From Areca catechu (lineage: Eukaryota > Streptophyta > Magnoliopsida > Arecales > Arecaceae), in NCBI GenBank assembly GCA_021397845.1, contig CM038050.1, forward strand, positions 6,266,471 to 6,330,470: a stretch of 64,000 nt of DNA, written 5' to 3'. The notes under the pieces are model-generated. The model ran no database searches. It worked only from the letters and a program-made list of their open reading frames with translations, and had not been told where the DNA came from. Below, one piece after another: positions 11,572 through 21,815 of the stretch. How positions within the stretch are numbered: position 1 is the first letter of the stretch; the number at the start of each line of letters is the position of its first letter. The position numbers and the translations under genes were made by a program.

Positions 11572-13197
11572 TCACAGCAACACTGGTTGTTCAAGATCAA
11601 GAGTTTCAACAACTTCTCCATCACTGATTCCTTCAATATACGGTTTCAAACGCTGGCCATTCACCTTAAAAACATTCCCTTGCTTAGGATCCTTAAGTTC
11701 AACAGCTCCATGGGAAAATACTTGAGTTACTACAAAAGGTCCATCCCATCGTGAGCGGAGTTTTCTGGGAAAAAGACGTAACCTAGAGTTGTAGAGCCAT
11801 ACTTTTTGATTAGGCTCAAATGATTTTCTATGAATGAATTTGTCATGATAAGCCTTCGTTCGAGCCTTGTAAATTTTCGAACTCTCATACGCTTCATTTC
11901 GTAACTCTTCCAACTCACTTAACTGAAGTTTTCTATGAGAACTTGCATTCTTCATATCAAAATTAAATTGCTTGATAGCCCAAAATGCACGGTGTTCCAA
12001 TTCAACAGGTAGGTGACAAGCCTTTCCAAACACTAACCGGTACGGAGACATTCCTAGAGGGGTCTTGAAAGCAGTTCGGTAAGCCCATAAAGCATCATCC
12101 AAACGTTCGGACCAATATTTCCTATCGGGTCTTACCGTTTTCTCAAGAATGTGCTTGATCTCTCTATTCGAAACTTCTACCTGACCACTAGTCTGAGGAT
12201 GGTATGGTGTGGCTACTTTATGGGTAATTCCATACTTTTTCATCAGTGCGTCAAAGTGTCTATTTGTGAAATGCGCACCTCCATCACTAATAATGGCCCT
12301 TGGGCACCCAAACCGACTAAAGATGTTATGTTGAATGAACTTGATCACAACTTTGTGATCATTAGTTCGAGTTGCCACAGCTTCAATCCATTTCGAAATA
12401 TAATCGACTGCTACCAAAATGTACTCAAATCCAAAGGAAAGAGGAAATGGTCCCATAAAGTCAATACCCCAAACATCAAAAATTTCAACAACTAAAATGG
12501 GGTTTAGGGGCATCATATCTTTTCGTGAAATATTCCCCCTTTGTTGACACTTGAGACAATTTCGGCCAAATTCATGTGCATCTTTAAAGAGAGTTGGCCA
12601 ATAAAATCCACTTTGCAGCACCTTTGCTGCAGTTTTTCTCCCACTAAAGTGTCCCCCACATGCAAGAGAATGACAAAAATTGAGTATACTCTTGAATTCA
12701 CTCTCAGGGACACATCGCCTTATCACTTGATCTGAACAGTGTTTAAACAATTCAGGTTCCTCCCAAAAGTAATATTTGATTTGCAAAAAGAACCTATCTT
12801 TTTCTTGTTGTGACCAGTATGGAGGAACTTGCCCTGTTACCAGATAATTCACAATATGGGCAAACCAGGGGAGATTACTGGTAGAAGAAATTGAGAATAG
12901 TTGCTCATCAGGAAACCTATCTCCAAAAATTTCCTTGTTGTATTCTACTAAGATCCTAGAAATGTGATCTGCTACCATATTTTCGAAACCTTTCTTATCC
13001 AAAATTTCTAAGTCAAATTCTTGTAACAAAATGATCCATTGAATCAGTCTAGGCTTGGTATCCTTTTTGGATAGCAGATGTCTTAATGCAGCATGATCAG
13101 AGTAAACTAGGACCTTAGACCCTAATAAATATGATCGAAATTTTTCTAGGACGAATACAACTGCTAGTAACTCTTTCTCAGTAGTGGTATAGTTCAT
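11572..13197 (-). pseudogene. Athila pol: RNase H C-terminal part and integrase
   Basis: A 541-codon frame continuing the RT segment after an in-frame TAA (13198-13200) where the family usually has Gln. It opens with the end of RNase H (TTEKELLAVVF, YSDHAALRHLL). Integrase follows: a zinc-binding region around residues 175-217 (HSLACGGHF, CLKCQ) and a D-58-D-35-E catalytic set at about residues 246 (GIDFMGPF), 305 (ISDGGAHF) and 341 (GQVEVSNREIK). The C-terminal part (KVWLYNSRLRLFPRKLRSRW) resembles the usual non-chromodomain integrase tail. Catalytic residues are intact, but the upstream stops prevent a full polyprotein. The product would insert the DNA copy into the genome. Confidence 0.92.
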
Positions 13198-14196
13198 TTA
13201 TGCATCTGAAAGAGTTTTACTAGCATAGTAAATTACATGGGGTTCCCTATTGAGCTTCTGTCCTAAAACAGCTCCTACAGCATAATCAGAAGCATCACAC
13301 ATGATTTCAAATGGCAGAGTCCAATCTGGGGGCTTGATGATAGGTGCAGTGGTCAAAGCAGTTCGAAGAATGTCAAAAGCGGTCAAACATTCTTTACTAA
13401 AATCAAAGGACTTGTCTTTGGCAAGTAAATCACACAATGGTCGAGAGATTTTGCTGAAATCCTTGATGAATCGTCTATAAAAACTAGCATGGCCAAGGAA
13501 GGATCGTACTTGTCTAACCGAGGTCGGGGGAGGTAATTTCGAGATTAATTCAACCTTAGCCTTGTCAACCTCAATCCCTCGCTCAGAAACAATGTGTCCG
13601 AGTACAATTCCCTCACGAACCATAAAATGGCTCTTCTCCCAACTTAAGACTAAGTTGGTTTCTATATAGCGTTTCAATACCTTAGCCAAATTATGGAGAC
13701 AGTCCTCGAATGAAGATCCAAAAATAGAAAAATCATCCATAAACACTTCAAGGAAATGACCAACCATATCGGAGAATAAGGCCAACATACATCGTTGAAA
13801 GGTGGCTGGTGCATTACAGAGACCAAAAGGCATACGCCTGAATGCAAACATTCCAAAAGGACAAGTAAAGGTGGTCTTTTCTTGGTCTGCAGGAAATACT
13901 GGAACCTGGTTGTATCCTGAATATCCATCCAGGAAACAAAAGAAACTCTGCCCTGCTAGTCGTTCTAGAATTTGATCAATAAAAGGCAGAGGGAAATGAT
14001 CTTTCCTAGTAACAGCATTCAGTTTCCGGTAATCTATACACACTCTCCAACTAGTGGTTGCTCGGGTAGAAATTGACTCACCCTTTTCATTTTGAATGAC
14101 AGTAATACCTGACTTTTTAGGTACTACCTGAGTTGGGCTGACCCATTGGCTATCCGAAATTGGATAAATAATACCGGCATCCAACCATTTAACCAC
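13198..14196 (-). pseudogene. Athila pol: reverse transcriptase and start of RNase H
   Basis: In frame with the segments on both sides and separated from them by TAA stops at 14197-14199 and 13198-13200. Visible RT landmarks: WVSPTQVVPKK, RVCIDYRKLNAVTRKDHFPL, the F-L-D-G-Y-S-G-Y palm segment, RRMPFGLCNAPATFQRCM, and FMDDFSIFG (Asp-Asp near 13735). RNase H begins at FEIMCDASDYAVGAVLGQ. The first codon here is GTG, within a continuous family alignment (KK-stop-VVKWLDAG, probably Glu to stop), so this is not a separate gene start. The two breaks look like simple point mutations. Confidence 0.93.
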
Positions 14197-16431
14197 TTAT
14201 TTTTTAACAATTTCTCGCATGTTTGGATTTAGCCTCCGTTGCATGTCCCTATGTGGTTTAGCTTCTGCTTCACAGTGAATGTGGTGCATGCAAACAGAAG
14301 GGTCAATTCCCTTAAGATCAGCTATTGTCCATCCTATTGCCTCTTTATGTTCCCTGAGTACATCCATCAATTTTTGTTCCTGATCAGAGGTCAAAGTAGA
14401 TGCAATGATTACCGGAAGGGTATCATTGGATCCAAGAAAAGAATACTTTAACTTGTCAGGAAGAGGCTTCAATTCCAGATTGGGTGGTGCTTCTAAGGAT
14501 GGCACTAAAGGGTTTGATTGAGTCGGTAATGATTCAAATTTCACAGTCCAAGGAGGAATGGTACTAAACTTGGGTGGCTCTAACAAAGCATTCACTTCAT
14601 TTGCATATTCATCAACATCAAAATCATCAGTTCCTAAATGTGTCAAACATGCTTGCAAGGGATCCGAATTAAGCAACACAGGAAGATTCCTATCTACTAC
14701 TTCTTCTATCATGTTTACTTCGTTATGATCATAAGAGGGTGGTCCTTGGCATGCATTAAAAATATTCAACCGCATTTTCTTATTCCCAAAAGAGACATCC
14801 ATAACCCCTGTTCTGCAATTTATGCAAGCATTAGCGGTAGCTAGGAAAGGTCTTCCAAGAATGATGGGTATCTGACTAGGGCTACCGCTAGACTCCATGT
14901 CCAAAACAAGAAAATCAACCGGGAAGTAGAACTCATCTACTTTTACCAACACATCCTCGAGCATTCCACGGGGTGCCTTGACGGATCGATCAGCTAACTG
15001 TAAGGTCACCGTCGTGGGTTTTAATTCTCCGAATTTAAACAGATCATACATTGATCCTGGGAGAAGGTTTACACTCGCACCTAAATCTAACAAGGCTTTC
15101 TTGATTGTAAGGTCCCCTATGACACAAGAGATAATTGGGGTACCTGGGTCTTTGAGTTTGGGTGGAGCTATTTGCTGAAAAACTGAGCTGGCTTGCTCGG
15201 TTAAGAGGATTTTCTTAGGGATATGTGCCTTAGATTTCCGTTTTTGAGTGCACAAATCCTTAAGAAATTTGGCATAAGCCGGTACTTGCTTAATGGCATC
15301 GAGGAGAGGTAAATTGATTTGGACTTGCTTGAATAATTCAAGCATCTCATTCATTTTTAAATTTTTCTTATCCAATGGTAAAGGTGACTCCAAAGCACTA
15401 GGGAATGGAGCCTTAGGTACGGGTGCTTTACCAATGGATTCCTTCTCCTCTTCATTCTTTTTCTCTGGCTTAGCCAGCTCTACTTCTTGGGTCGGGTCAG
15501 GTTGATCTAATGTTTTTCCACTTCTTAAGGTGATAACAGATTTAGCGTGTTCAGGAAAATTTTCAGGTCCAGTGGAACTCTCAGCCATGTATTGACCCTT
15601 GGGATTGATAATGGGCTGACTAGGCAACTTACCTTCTTCTCTCCGATTAAAAGCTGTAGCTAGCTGACCTATCTGAGTTTCTAGCTTGGCAATGGATTGG
15701 GTATGGGAGTGAAGGATTTGGGTATTCATGTTCAGCCCCTCCTTCAAAGTTTGAAGGATCTTCTCTTGAAAGGAAGGATCAAGATTGCTTGGCGGAGGTT
15801 GTGGAGGCTGTGGGGCATTTTGATATTGAGAAAATTGCATGCTTTGAAATTTGGTCTCCTGATTGTTTGGCCTAACAGAAAAATTGATTCCGGGTTGGGG
15901 TTTCCAAGAAAAATTCGGGTGATTGCGCCAGCCGAGATTGTATGTGTTCGAATAAGGATCGTTTCCTGGTCTAGGAGCCATTCGGGTTTGAGCTTGATGA
16001 GCTTGCTCCTGAAGAAGCTCAGGAAATTGGTAAGCTGATGGACAATCACCTAAGGTGTGGGTGGAACTCGAGCAGATAATACAGACTTCATGAGTAGGAT
16101 GAGATGAGGAGGAATTATTTCCAGCTTGCAAAAGTTGGTCGAGCTTCTGAGATAGCTCATCAACCTTGCTGTAGATGTCTACAGCACGACCAACTTCATA
16201 CATACCTCCTCTCTTAGGTTCTACAGGTCCTGGGGGAGGATCTCTACGGGCAGCTGACATATGATGTAGAGAATTTTCACTTAACGTTTCAAACAACTGC
16301 CATGCCTCATGTTCATTTTTAAGCATGAACGTTCCTCCACATGAGGCATCCACCATTTGCCGGTGCCTTTCTGACAAACCGTCATAGAAGCACGGACTAA
16401 TTGCCATTTGGGTATGGCATGGTGAGGGCAT
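14197..16431 (-). pseudogene. Athila gag C-terminal part, zinc knuckle and aspartic protease
   Basis: A 744-codon frame. Early residues (from YDGLSERHRQMVDASCGGTF) finish the gag core. A CCHC zinc knuckle, CIICSSSTHTLGDC, is at residues 117-130 (about 16083-16042). A Pro/Gln-rich linker of about 250 residues follows. The retropepsin-type protease has its active site at LLDLGASVNLLP, residues 447-458 (Asp near 15087); DLG in place of the usual DTG/DSG is normal for Athila. The flap and C-terminal part end with IILGRPFLATANA. It joins the N-terminal gag frame by a one-base loss near 16393 and ends at an in-frame stop before RT. Confidence 0.93.
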
Positions 16432-16997
16432 TTTCTAATTAGCTCTTTCAATCTCTCCCAGGTTTCATGAAACATTTCTCCATCTAATTGGGAAAAACTA
16501 GTAATGGCTTTTCTAATTTGATTCGTCTTTCCTATGGGAAAATATTTCTTAAGGAACTCCCTCTGAAGTTGATCCCAAGTTGAAATTGTCACGGTGTCTA
16601 GGGAATTCAACCAATATTTGGCTTTATCTTTCAGAGAAAAAGGGAATAACCTAAGCCTTAAAGCATCGTCGGAGAAATTTTGGATCTTAACAGTGGAACA
16701 GATTTCTAGAAATTCATCTAGATGTTTATATGGGTCTTTAGTCGCAAGTCCGTAAAAAGAGGGTAACATCTGAATCACACTGGACTTGATTTCGTACTGA
16801 ATGGCATCTACAGGGGGTACTTGGATACAAGGTGAATAAGTGTATTTTGAAGGAGTGAAGTACTCCTTCAGCGGAGGGTCAATTCCTTGATTAGGATCCA
16901 TAGTACCTGGGCTGGTTGCTCTACTGGAGCCTTCGATTTTCGGATCTAGGGATATATGTTTAGGTTCACGAAGTCGGCGCCTAGAATATACTAACAT
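16390..16997 (-). pseudogene. Athila gag, N-terminal part
   Basis: Starts at the ATG at 16995-16997 and encodes a capsid-type region: FLEICSTVKI, LRLRLFPFSLKDKAKYWLNSL, TWDQLQREFLKKYFP, FHETWERLKELIRKCPHH. This is the conserved retrotransposon gag motif series. The true frame is lost near 16393, where a one-base deletion moves it into the frame that continues to the zinc knuckle; codons beyond that in this frame are out of register. Gag would form the particle that packages element RNA. Confidence 0.9.
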
Positions 16998-17970
16998 ACA
17001 CCCTCCCTTCTAAAGCAAACAGCAATAAAAGATTTTTTTTTAATTTTTTTTTTTTTAATTGGAAAGCGGAAGAATGAGAAGAGGTCTAAAGAGAAGTTCC
17101 TAAGAGAGTCCTAAACTAGAGAAGAAAGTTAATTAATTAATTTTTTTTTTTTTAATCAAACAAGTGAAACAAATCAAAATCACTATCCTAGGGTTAACCT
17201 GGATCTAGACAGCTCCTAACTGATCCAAGGTTACCTTTGAGCACTCCAAGCCCAAGATCAATTAACTGACTTGGCCAGGTAAGTGTAAGGTGGGTGAAGG
17301 TTCCCTTATCGCTTGCCTTAGACACCAATTATAAATTGGCCAGGTAAGCGGAACCAACTCACTTCCCTTCGGGCTCTAGTCCCTGAACCACTTTCCTTAG
17401 ACACCAAGGAATTAAATGATCTGAACCCGGTCCAACTCTAGGGTTTCCTTGTCCTATTGAGCTCGAAATCCTTAGGGTTGACGTCTAATTAATTTTAAAA
17501 TTAAAGGCTTGGGTCAATGCAGATGCTGGATTGATGATTTGTGGGCTAAGGAAGGGTATTGATCTCCCCACCTTATCTGATTAATGGGTTGTGCCCTTAA
17601 GATATATTATGAAATTATGAAATGCAACAGCTAAGGTGTCCAAAAAGTTATAAACAAACAAAATTAAACTTAATTTTTTTTTTAATTTTGATGATTAAGT
17701 ATCTGATCCTAATAAATTATGAAATGTCTGTGTAATATTTTTTTGGTTTTGCAAAAAAAAATAAATTTACCTAAGTGAATCTAAAATTTTTTTGTGTGTT
17801 CAACCTTTTTGTACCCCAGGACAACCATTCAACATAACCTCCCAGTTATGCCAGGGCAACCTTATGTCAGGGCACTCAAGATCGAAAATTGAAAATTTGA
17901 ATGTAAAATTTTGAAAATTGAGTTTTTTTTTTATATATATATTTTTGTTTTTTCAGAATAACGCCGAAAG
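16998..17970 (-). other. Athila 5' untranslated leader
   Basis: Between the primer site and the gag start. AT-rich with several T runs (near 17032-17055, 17142-17153 and 17685) and no substantial coding frame. Confidence 0.7.
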
Positions 17971-17988
17971 TCCCCGGCAACGGCGCCA
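17971..17988 (-). other. tRNA-Asp primer binding site of the Athila element
   Basis: Minus strand reads TGGCGCCGTTGCCGGGGA, complementary to the 3' end of plant tRNA-Asp including CCA, a few bases inside the 5' LTR. This fixes the minus orientation and supports the Athila/Tat assignment. Confidence 0.92.
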
Positions 17989-17994
17989 AAAATC

Positions 17995-19685
17995 TGATGC
18001 ATGTCGTAATGCACCGATTTAGAACCTTAATTCCACTACTCTAAAGGGTAGAATAGCGGGAATAAGGGTCGATCCCATAGAGACTTTGGGGTTATCTTGA
18101 AAAAGTATTTTCTTTTGACTTAAAATAAACTAAAATAAACTAGAACTAATGCAAGAATTAAATGTAAATAATAAATTTGTGAAAATAATTTAGATATGAC
18201 CTATCTCAAGAGTACGGCCCGTACCGTGGATCACGGCCCGTCCCTTAGGTATAGGTCAGTCAAAACTAATTCACTACGACTTACCTTAAACGCTAATCCA
18301 ACATGACTCCAGCATGACTAAAATAAAATAAGCAAACATGGATTAATATAAAGCAAATAAATTTTATTGCATAAAAATTGGAGTACAGAGAAAATAAAAG
18401 TAAGGGAACAAGGGTCCCTTTCTCCCTTTTTATCCGACTCTAACTCTCTATCACAGCAACAGGTGGAACTACGGACAGCAAGTGGAACCTCCCAAAAATT
18501 CCTCTCCTCCCTTTTCAGAAGAGAATCACCGAGGTATTTATAGCTGAAAAATACCGTGTCGGGTCCGTGTGGAAAGCGCGGTGATTTCTTCATCTCAATC
18601 CGATCTCCTTATCTGATTTTTTTACGATCATCCCCATCTCAAAAATTAAATTCAAAAATTCTATCGCACAATCCCGCGTCCATCCAGCGTCGTCCGACAT
18701 CTCATCTCGTTCCGATACTTCTTGTTTTCGGACATCCCGGTCTGAACAACAGGGGCGGTGACAGCGGGCACGGCCAGGCGGTGGGGTGGACCATGGACAC
18801 GGCTAGGCAGCGGAGACGGATGTGGCGCAGGGGCGGACTTGGGCTGCATGGCCGTGGGCGTGGCTTCGGCTGGACGGTGGCGTGGCCGTGGGTGGCGTGC
18901 AGCAGCAGGCGGCGGAGACTTGGGTGGCGCCAGCAGAGGGGGCTCCGGCTGGCGGCGGACGGCGCGGACGGAGGGCGTGGCCGGAGGCGGTGCTGCGGAC
19001 GGCGGCTTGCGGTGTGGACGGACTTGGCGCAGGGCGGCGACGGCTTGGACGGAGGCGTGCGGCTGCGGACAGTGGGCGGCGTGGCGGCATCAGGCTTGGG
19101 CGGAGCCGGCTTCCGGCGGTGTGCGACTGCGGACGGTTGGCCGACGGCGGATGGAGAACGGACGGCGCGGCGTGGCTCGCGTGGGCGTGGGCGGAGGGCG
19201 GACGGCGCGGCGGCGGCGTGGCTCGCGTGGGCGACGGCAGCAGGTTCCGGCCACTTTTCCGGCCAAACGGGAGCTCTTCGGCCGGCGGGAAGGTTACCGG
19301 CGGCTTCGGCGGCGCCGGGGGAAGCTCTCCGACAAGTTTCAGCGCGATCGGAGCACGGTGGTCCACGGCTCCGCCCGTGGACCGGCAGCAATGGCTGCCG
19401 TGGACCGGCAGCTCATGCGGTGGACCATTGAGCCGGTCCACCGTGAGCCAAACCAAAAAGATTTTAAGGACGCTCCAAAAATTGTACGGCTCTGAAATCC
19501 GTGCTAAAATCTTCTAAAATCCATTTCGGGCCCGTTTGAAGTCCGAATTACATTTTGTTTGCGTCGTTGGACTCCTAAAATCAAGATCTACACGTTTATG
19601 GAGTCAATTCCTGCAAAGTATCACAAAAAGTATCAATTTTAATCAAATAAAGTTGGGTTAATTTTCATTATTCTAATGTCTAACA
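17995..19685 (-). repeat. 5' LTR of the Athila element (right copy)
   Basis: Matches the left LTR over its length with scattered substitutions. It is 21 bp longer because GCAATGGCTGCCGTGGACCG around 19387-19407 is a tandem duplication of the neighbouring CCGTGGACCGGCA word. The GC-rich block lies at about 18750-19440. This copy would drive transcription of the element. Confidence 0.95.
18535..18543 (-). promoter_or_regulatory. TATA box in the right (5') Athila LTR
   Basis: CTATAAATA on the minus strand, conserved between both LTRs and in the expected U3/R region. Confidence 0.65.
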
Positions 19686-19690
19686 CTCCT

Positions 19691-20197
19691 GGTCTTAATA
19701 TATATCAGTATCTGAATGCAGACAGTGGGGTGTAGTTGTTGAAGCGCCGGCGTGTACTCCTTAGCCTCCGGTTCTTCTAGGATCAGGAGGACTCTCCTTC
19801 ATTTCAAGATCCATAACTCTCCTTTCAAGCTCGCTTCTTCCCGTCATTCTTCCTTCCTTCTTGTCAATGCAAGAAGACTTGGCCTTCCTCGGCTTGTACA
19901 TAATTCCGGGCTCGAGTGAGAATATCAACATAGTCCTTTTGGAAGTTCTTGTGGAGGGAAAAGATCAGGTAATTACTTCTTAACCCCCCCGCTTTAAGTG
20001 TTGACATTGCAAAATACCCGTTAAAGTCCCAAACTTCAAGCGTTGCAGTGTTAAATCGCATTACGTAATCTTGAAGTGACCCTTCCTCCCTTTGCTGGAT
20101 TGAGAAGAGATTGTCGATGTTCTTCAACTAAGATCGGTTGTTGTCGAAGTCACGAGAGTTTTCTGAGTTGTTCGAACGAGTGAAAGAACCTTGGACA
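19691..20197 (-). pseudogene. Ty3/gypsy gag remnant, upstream half (outer element)
   Basis: Minus strand 20127-19864 encodes an 87-residue gag core: LFSIQQREEGSLQDYVMRFN, then a Gly-Leu-Arg-Ser segment, ending DILTRARNYVQAEEGQ. This is the retrotransposon gag pattern just upstream of the CRFHRDH segment found at 8500-8786. The flank at 19691 continues the wording interrupted at 8786 (GG-TCTTAAT-ATATATCAGTA). Upstream, the frame is stopped within SRDFDNNRS. The two halves belong to one older element that the Athila insertion split. Confidence 0.75.
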
Positions 20198-20844
20198 CAG
20201 GGGCGGACCGTCCGGGGGGGGGGGCCTGGAAAACCATTTATATATTAGGTTTGTTTAAGGTGAATTCTTATATAATAGATATTTAGCTCCTCCTCAAATT
20301 TTTCAAAAATAATTTTAAATAAATTAATAAATAAATTTAAAAAAAAATTAAAACTAAGTCTCAATAAAATAAATAAATAAATAAATCTTATTAAAAAAAA
20401 ATGGTGAATAACTTACCTGAGATTCGCCGCCATCTCCTTCTTCTCCAAAATTTCGAAGTCCAAATCCGAGGAACCCCACCTGGCACTTGTCAATCGTCGC
20501 CATCCCTGATAGGGCACTCGTTGCCGCTAGCCTCTCTCCCCATGGCCCCATCCATCGCGGTGCCATCCCATTCGTGACCTGCCATCTCCTTCATGACTTT
20601 GCCAACGGCCAGGCCGCCATTCCATTAGAGAAGGTCCAAGCTGCCGTTGACCCGAAGAAGAAGCCCTTCGTTTATCTAATCGTCTTCAAGTTCGAGTTGA
20701 GATCATCTCCGAAGTACAAAACGAGCCCTAAAAGGTATAATCGATTTTTATAGCCTTTCTTTTTTTTTCTCTATTTTTTTAATAAATTTAAGTTTATAAT
20801 TATAATTTTGCTTTTGTATTCTCTGATCCCGTGCTTCTTTCTTC

Positions 20845-20895
<51 letters not shown>

Positions 20896-21157
20896 GGATA
20901 ACCAAATGCAACACTGTAAGTTTATATTTTTAATTTTTTTTTCTTCTTTCTTTATTTTTTTTAGATGTTTGATCTAAAAAATTTATAAATTTTCTCGTTG
21001 CATGATATTTGAGATTTTTTTGTTGATTATTTTTTTGATAAATTAAAAATTTGATAAAATTATAAAAATTATCGAACGGATAAATATAAATTTTCGTACC
21101 AATTTTAGTATATTTTTTTGATTTTTTTTTAAAAAAAATTAATGTGCTCCGTCCCTG
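20198..21157. mobile_element. Probable MITE with short CAGGG inverted termini
   Basis: Starts CAGGGGCGGACCGTCCGG and ends GCTCCGTCCCTG, whose complement is CAGGGACGGAGC, giving imperfect inverted ends of about 12 bp. The interior is noncoding apart from short GC-rich frames near 20400-20720. It includes a G run (20214-20224) and a 42-bp T run (about 20852-20893). The flanking octamers (CTTGGACA and ATCAGATA) do not match, so the ends or class are uncertain. Confidence 0.4.
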
Positions 21158-21479
21158 ATCAGATAACCAAACTCTCCCGTTGCTTTGTCGAGGGTGGCCA
21201 GAAAAGTGAGACAGAGTAGGGTACGGCCAAGGAAAGGGGAAAACTAGCTACTTATTGCAAACAGTGATAGTTAAAGGAAGTTGTTTGAACCGCTTATTGC
21301 AAACAGTATTCTGCGAGAATTTTATGAAAGGAATATGCAGCAGCGCTGTTTCTTAGAAATTAAGCATGTCGTAAGTACATGTACTCTTGCACAAAATGAC
21401 GATGACACTAAATGTACTGATCTCTGGTACAACTGAAAACTTTGAAGTCAGCAAAAAAAACATTGACAGGCCTAAAACT
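21158..21479. other. Unassigned stretch between the MITE and the MULE left end
   Basis: Mixed sequence with CTTATTGCAAACAGT repeated 40 bp apart (about 21250 and 21290). No coding frame or RNA gene recognised. Confidence 0.4.
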
Positions 21480-21626
21480 ATCAGATTTTTTTAAAATAAT
21501 ATAAAAAAATTTATTTATAAAAATAGATTCCCGTAATATATTTATGGATGATTTTTGGCTACATGACATTTGGACTTGGACATGTGGCCAGAAGAGGGAT
21601 AGGTGGCCAGAGGACTTAGACACGTG
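21480..21626 (+). mobile_element. Left terminal fragment of the MULE, cut off by the CACTA insertion
   Basis: An AT-rich tract (TTTTTTTAAAATAATATA) followed by a GTGGCCAG-rich segment. It resembles the complement of the right MULE terminus at about 46935-46860, in the order AT-rich tract, CGTGG, GG-TGAAAA, then the 32-bp units. The CACTA sits between CACGTG (to 21626) and GTGGCTGGGTCC (from 31159). The outer end is not resolved; I found no 9-11 bp target duplication. Confidence 0.45.
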
Positions 21627-21639
21627 CACTATAGTAAAA

Positions 21640-21815
21640 AGGCAAAACGTTGATTTTTTCCTTCCAATGCTTTTGGATAGTGTCGGAAGATTTCACAAAC
21701 CCGTTGATATTTTTGAAAAGCATCGACATCCTTCATCATTTTTAAGCGACGGCAAATATGTCGATTTTAACGACGCTTAAAAGCGTCGGCGGACTTTTGT
21801 TTAGGCGTCACCATG
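21640..21815. repeat. Left subterminal repeats of the CACTA element
   Basis: Worn copies of the GCGACGCTTTAAAAGCGTCG-type motif, the clearest being ACGACGCTTAAAAGCGTCGG near 21770-21790. In this superfamily such motifs bind the TNPA protein; binding here is inferred. Confidence 0.65.

Larger units (their letters stand above)
8787..19685 (-). mobile_element. Athila-type Ty3/gypsy LTR retrotransposon, near complete but coding-defective
   Basis: A 10.9-kb element bounded by two closely similar LTRs (8787-10456 and 17995-19685) and a 5-bp target duplication CTCCT (8782-8786 and 19686-19690). On the minus strand the order is 5' LTR (right), tRNA-Asp primer site, gag, protease, RT, RNase H, integrase, polypurine tract, 3' LTR (left). 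Protease reads DLGAS, RT reads FMDDFSIFG, and the tRNA-Asp primer site is typical of the Athila/Tat branch. There is no env-like frame between integrase and the 3' LTR. Two in-frame stops and one frameshift disable it. By eye the LTRs differ by about 2-3%, mostly transitions, so insertion was fairly recent. Confidence 0.95.
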
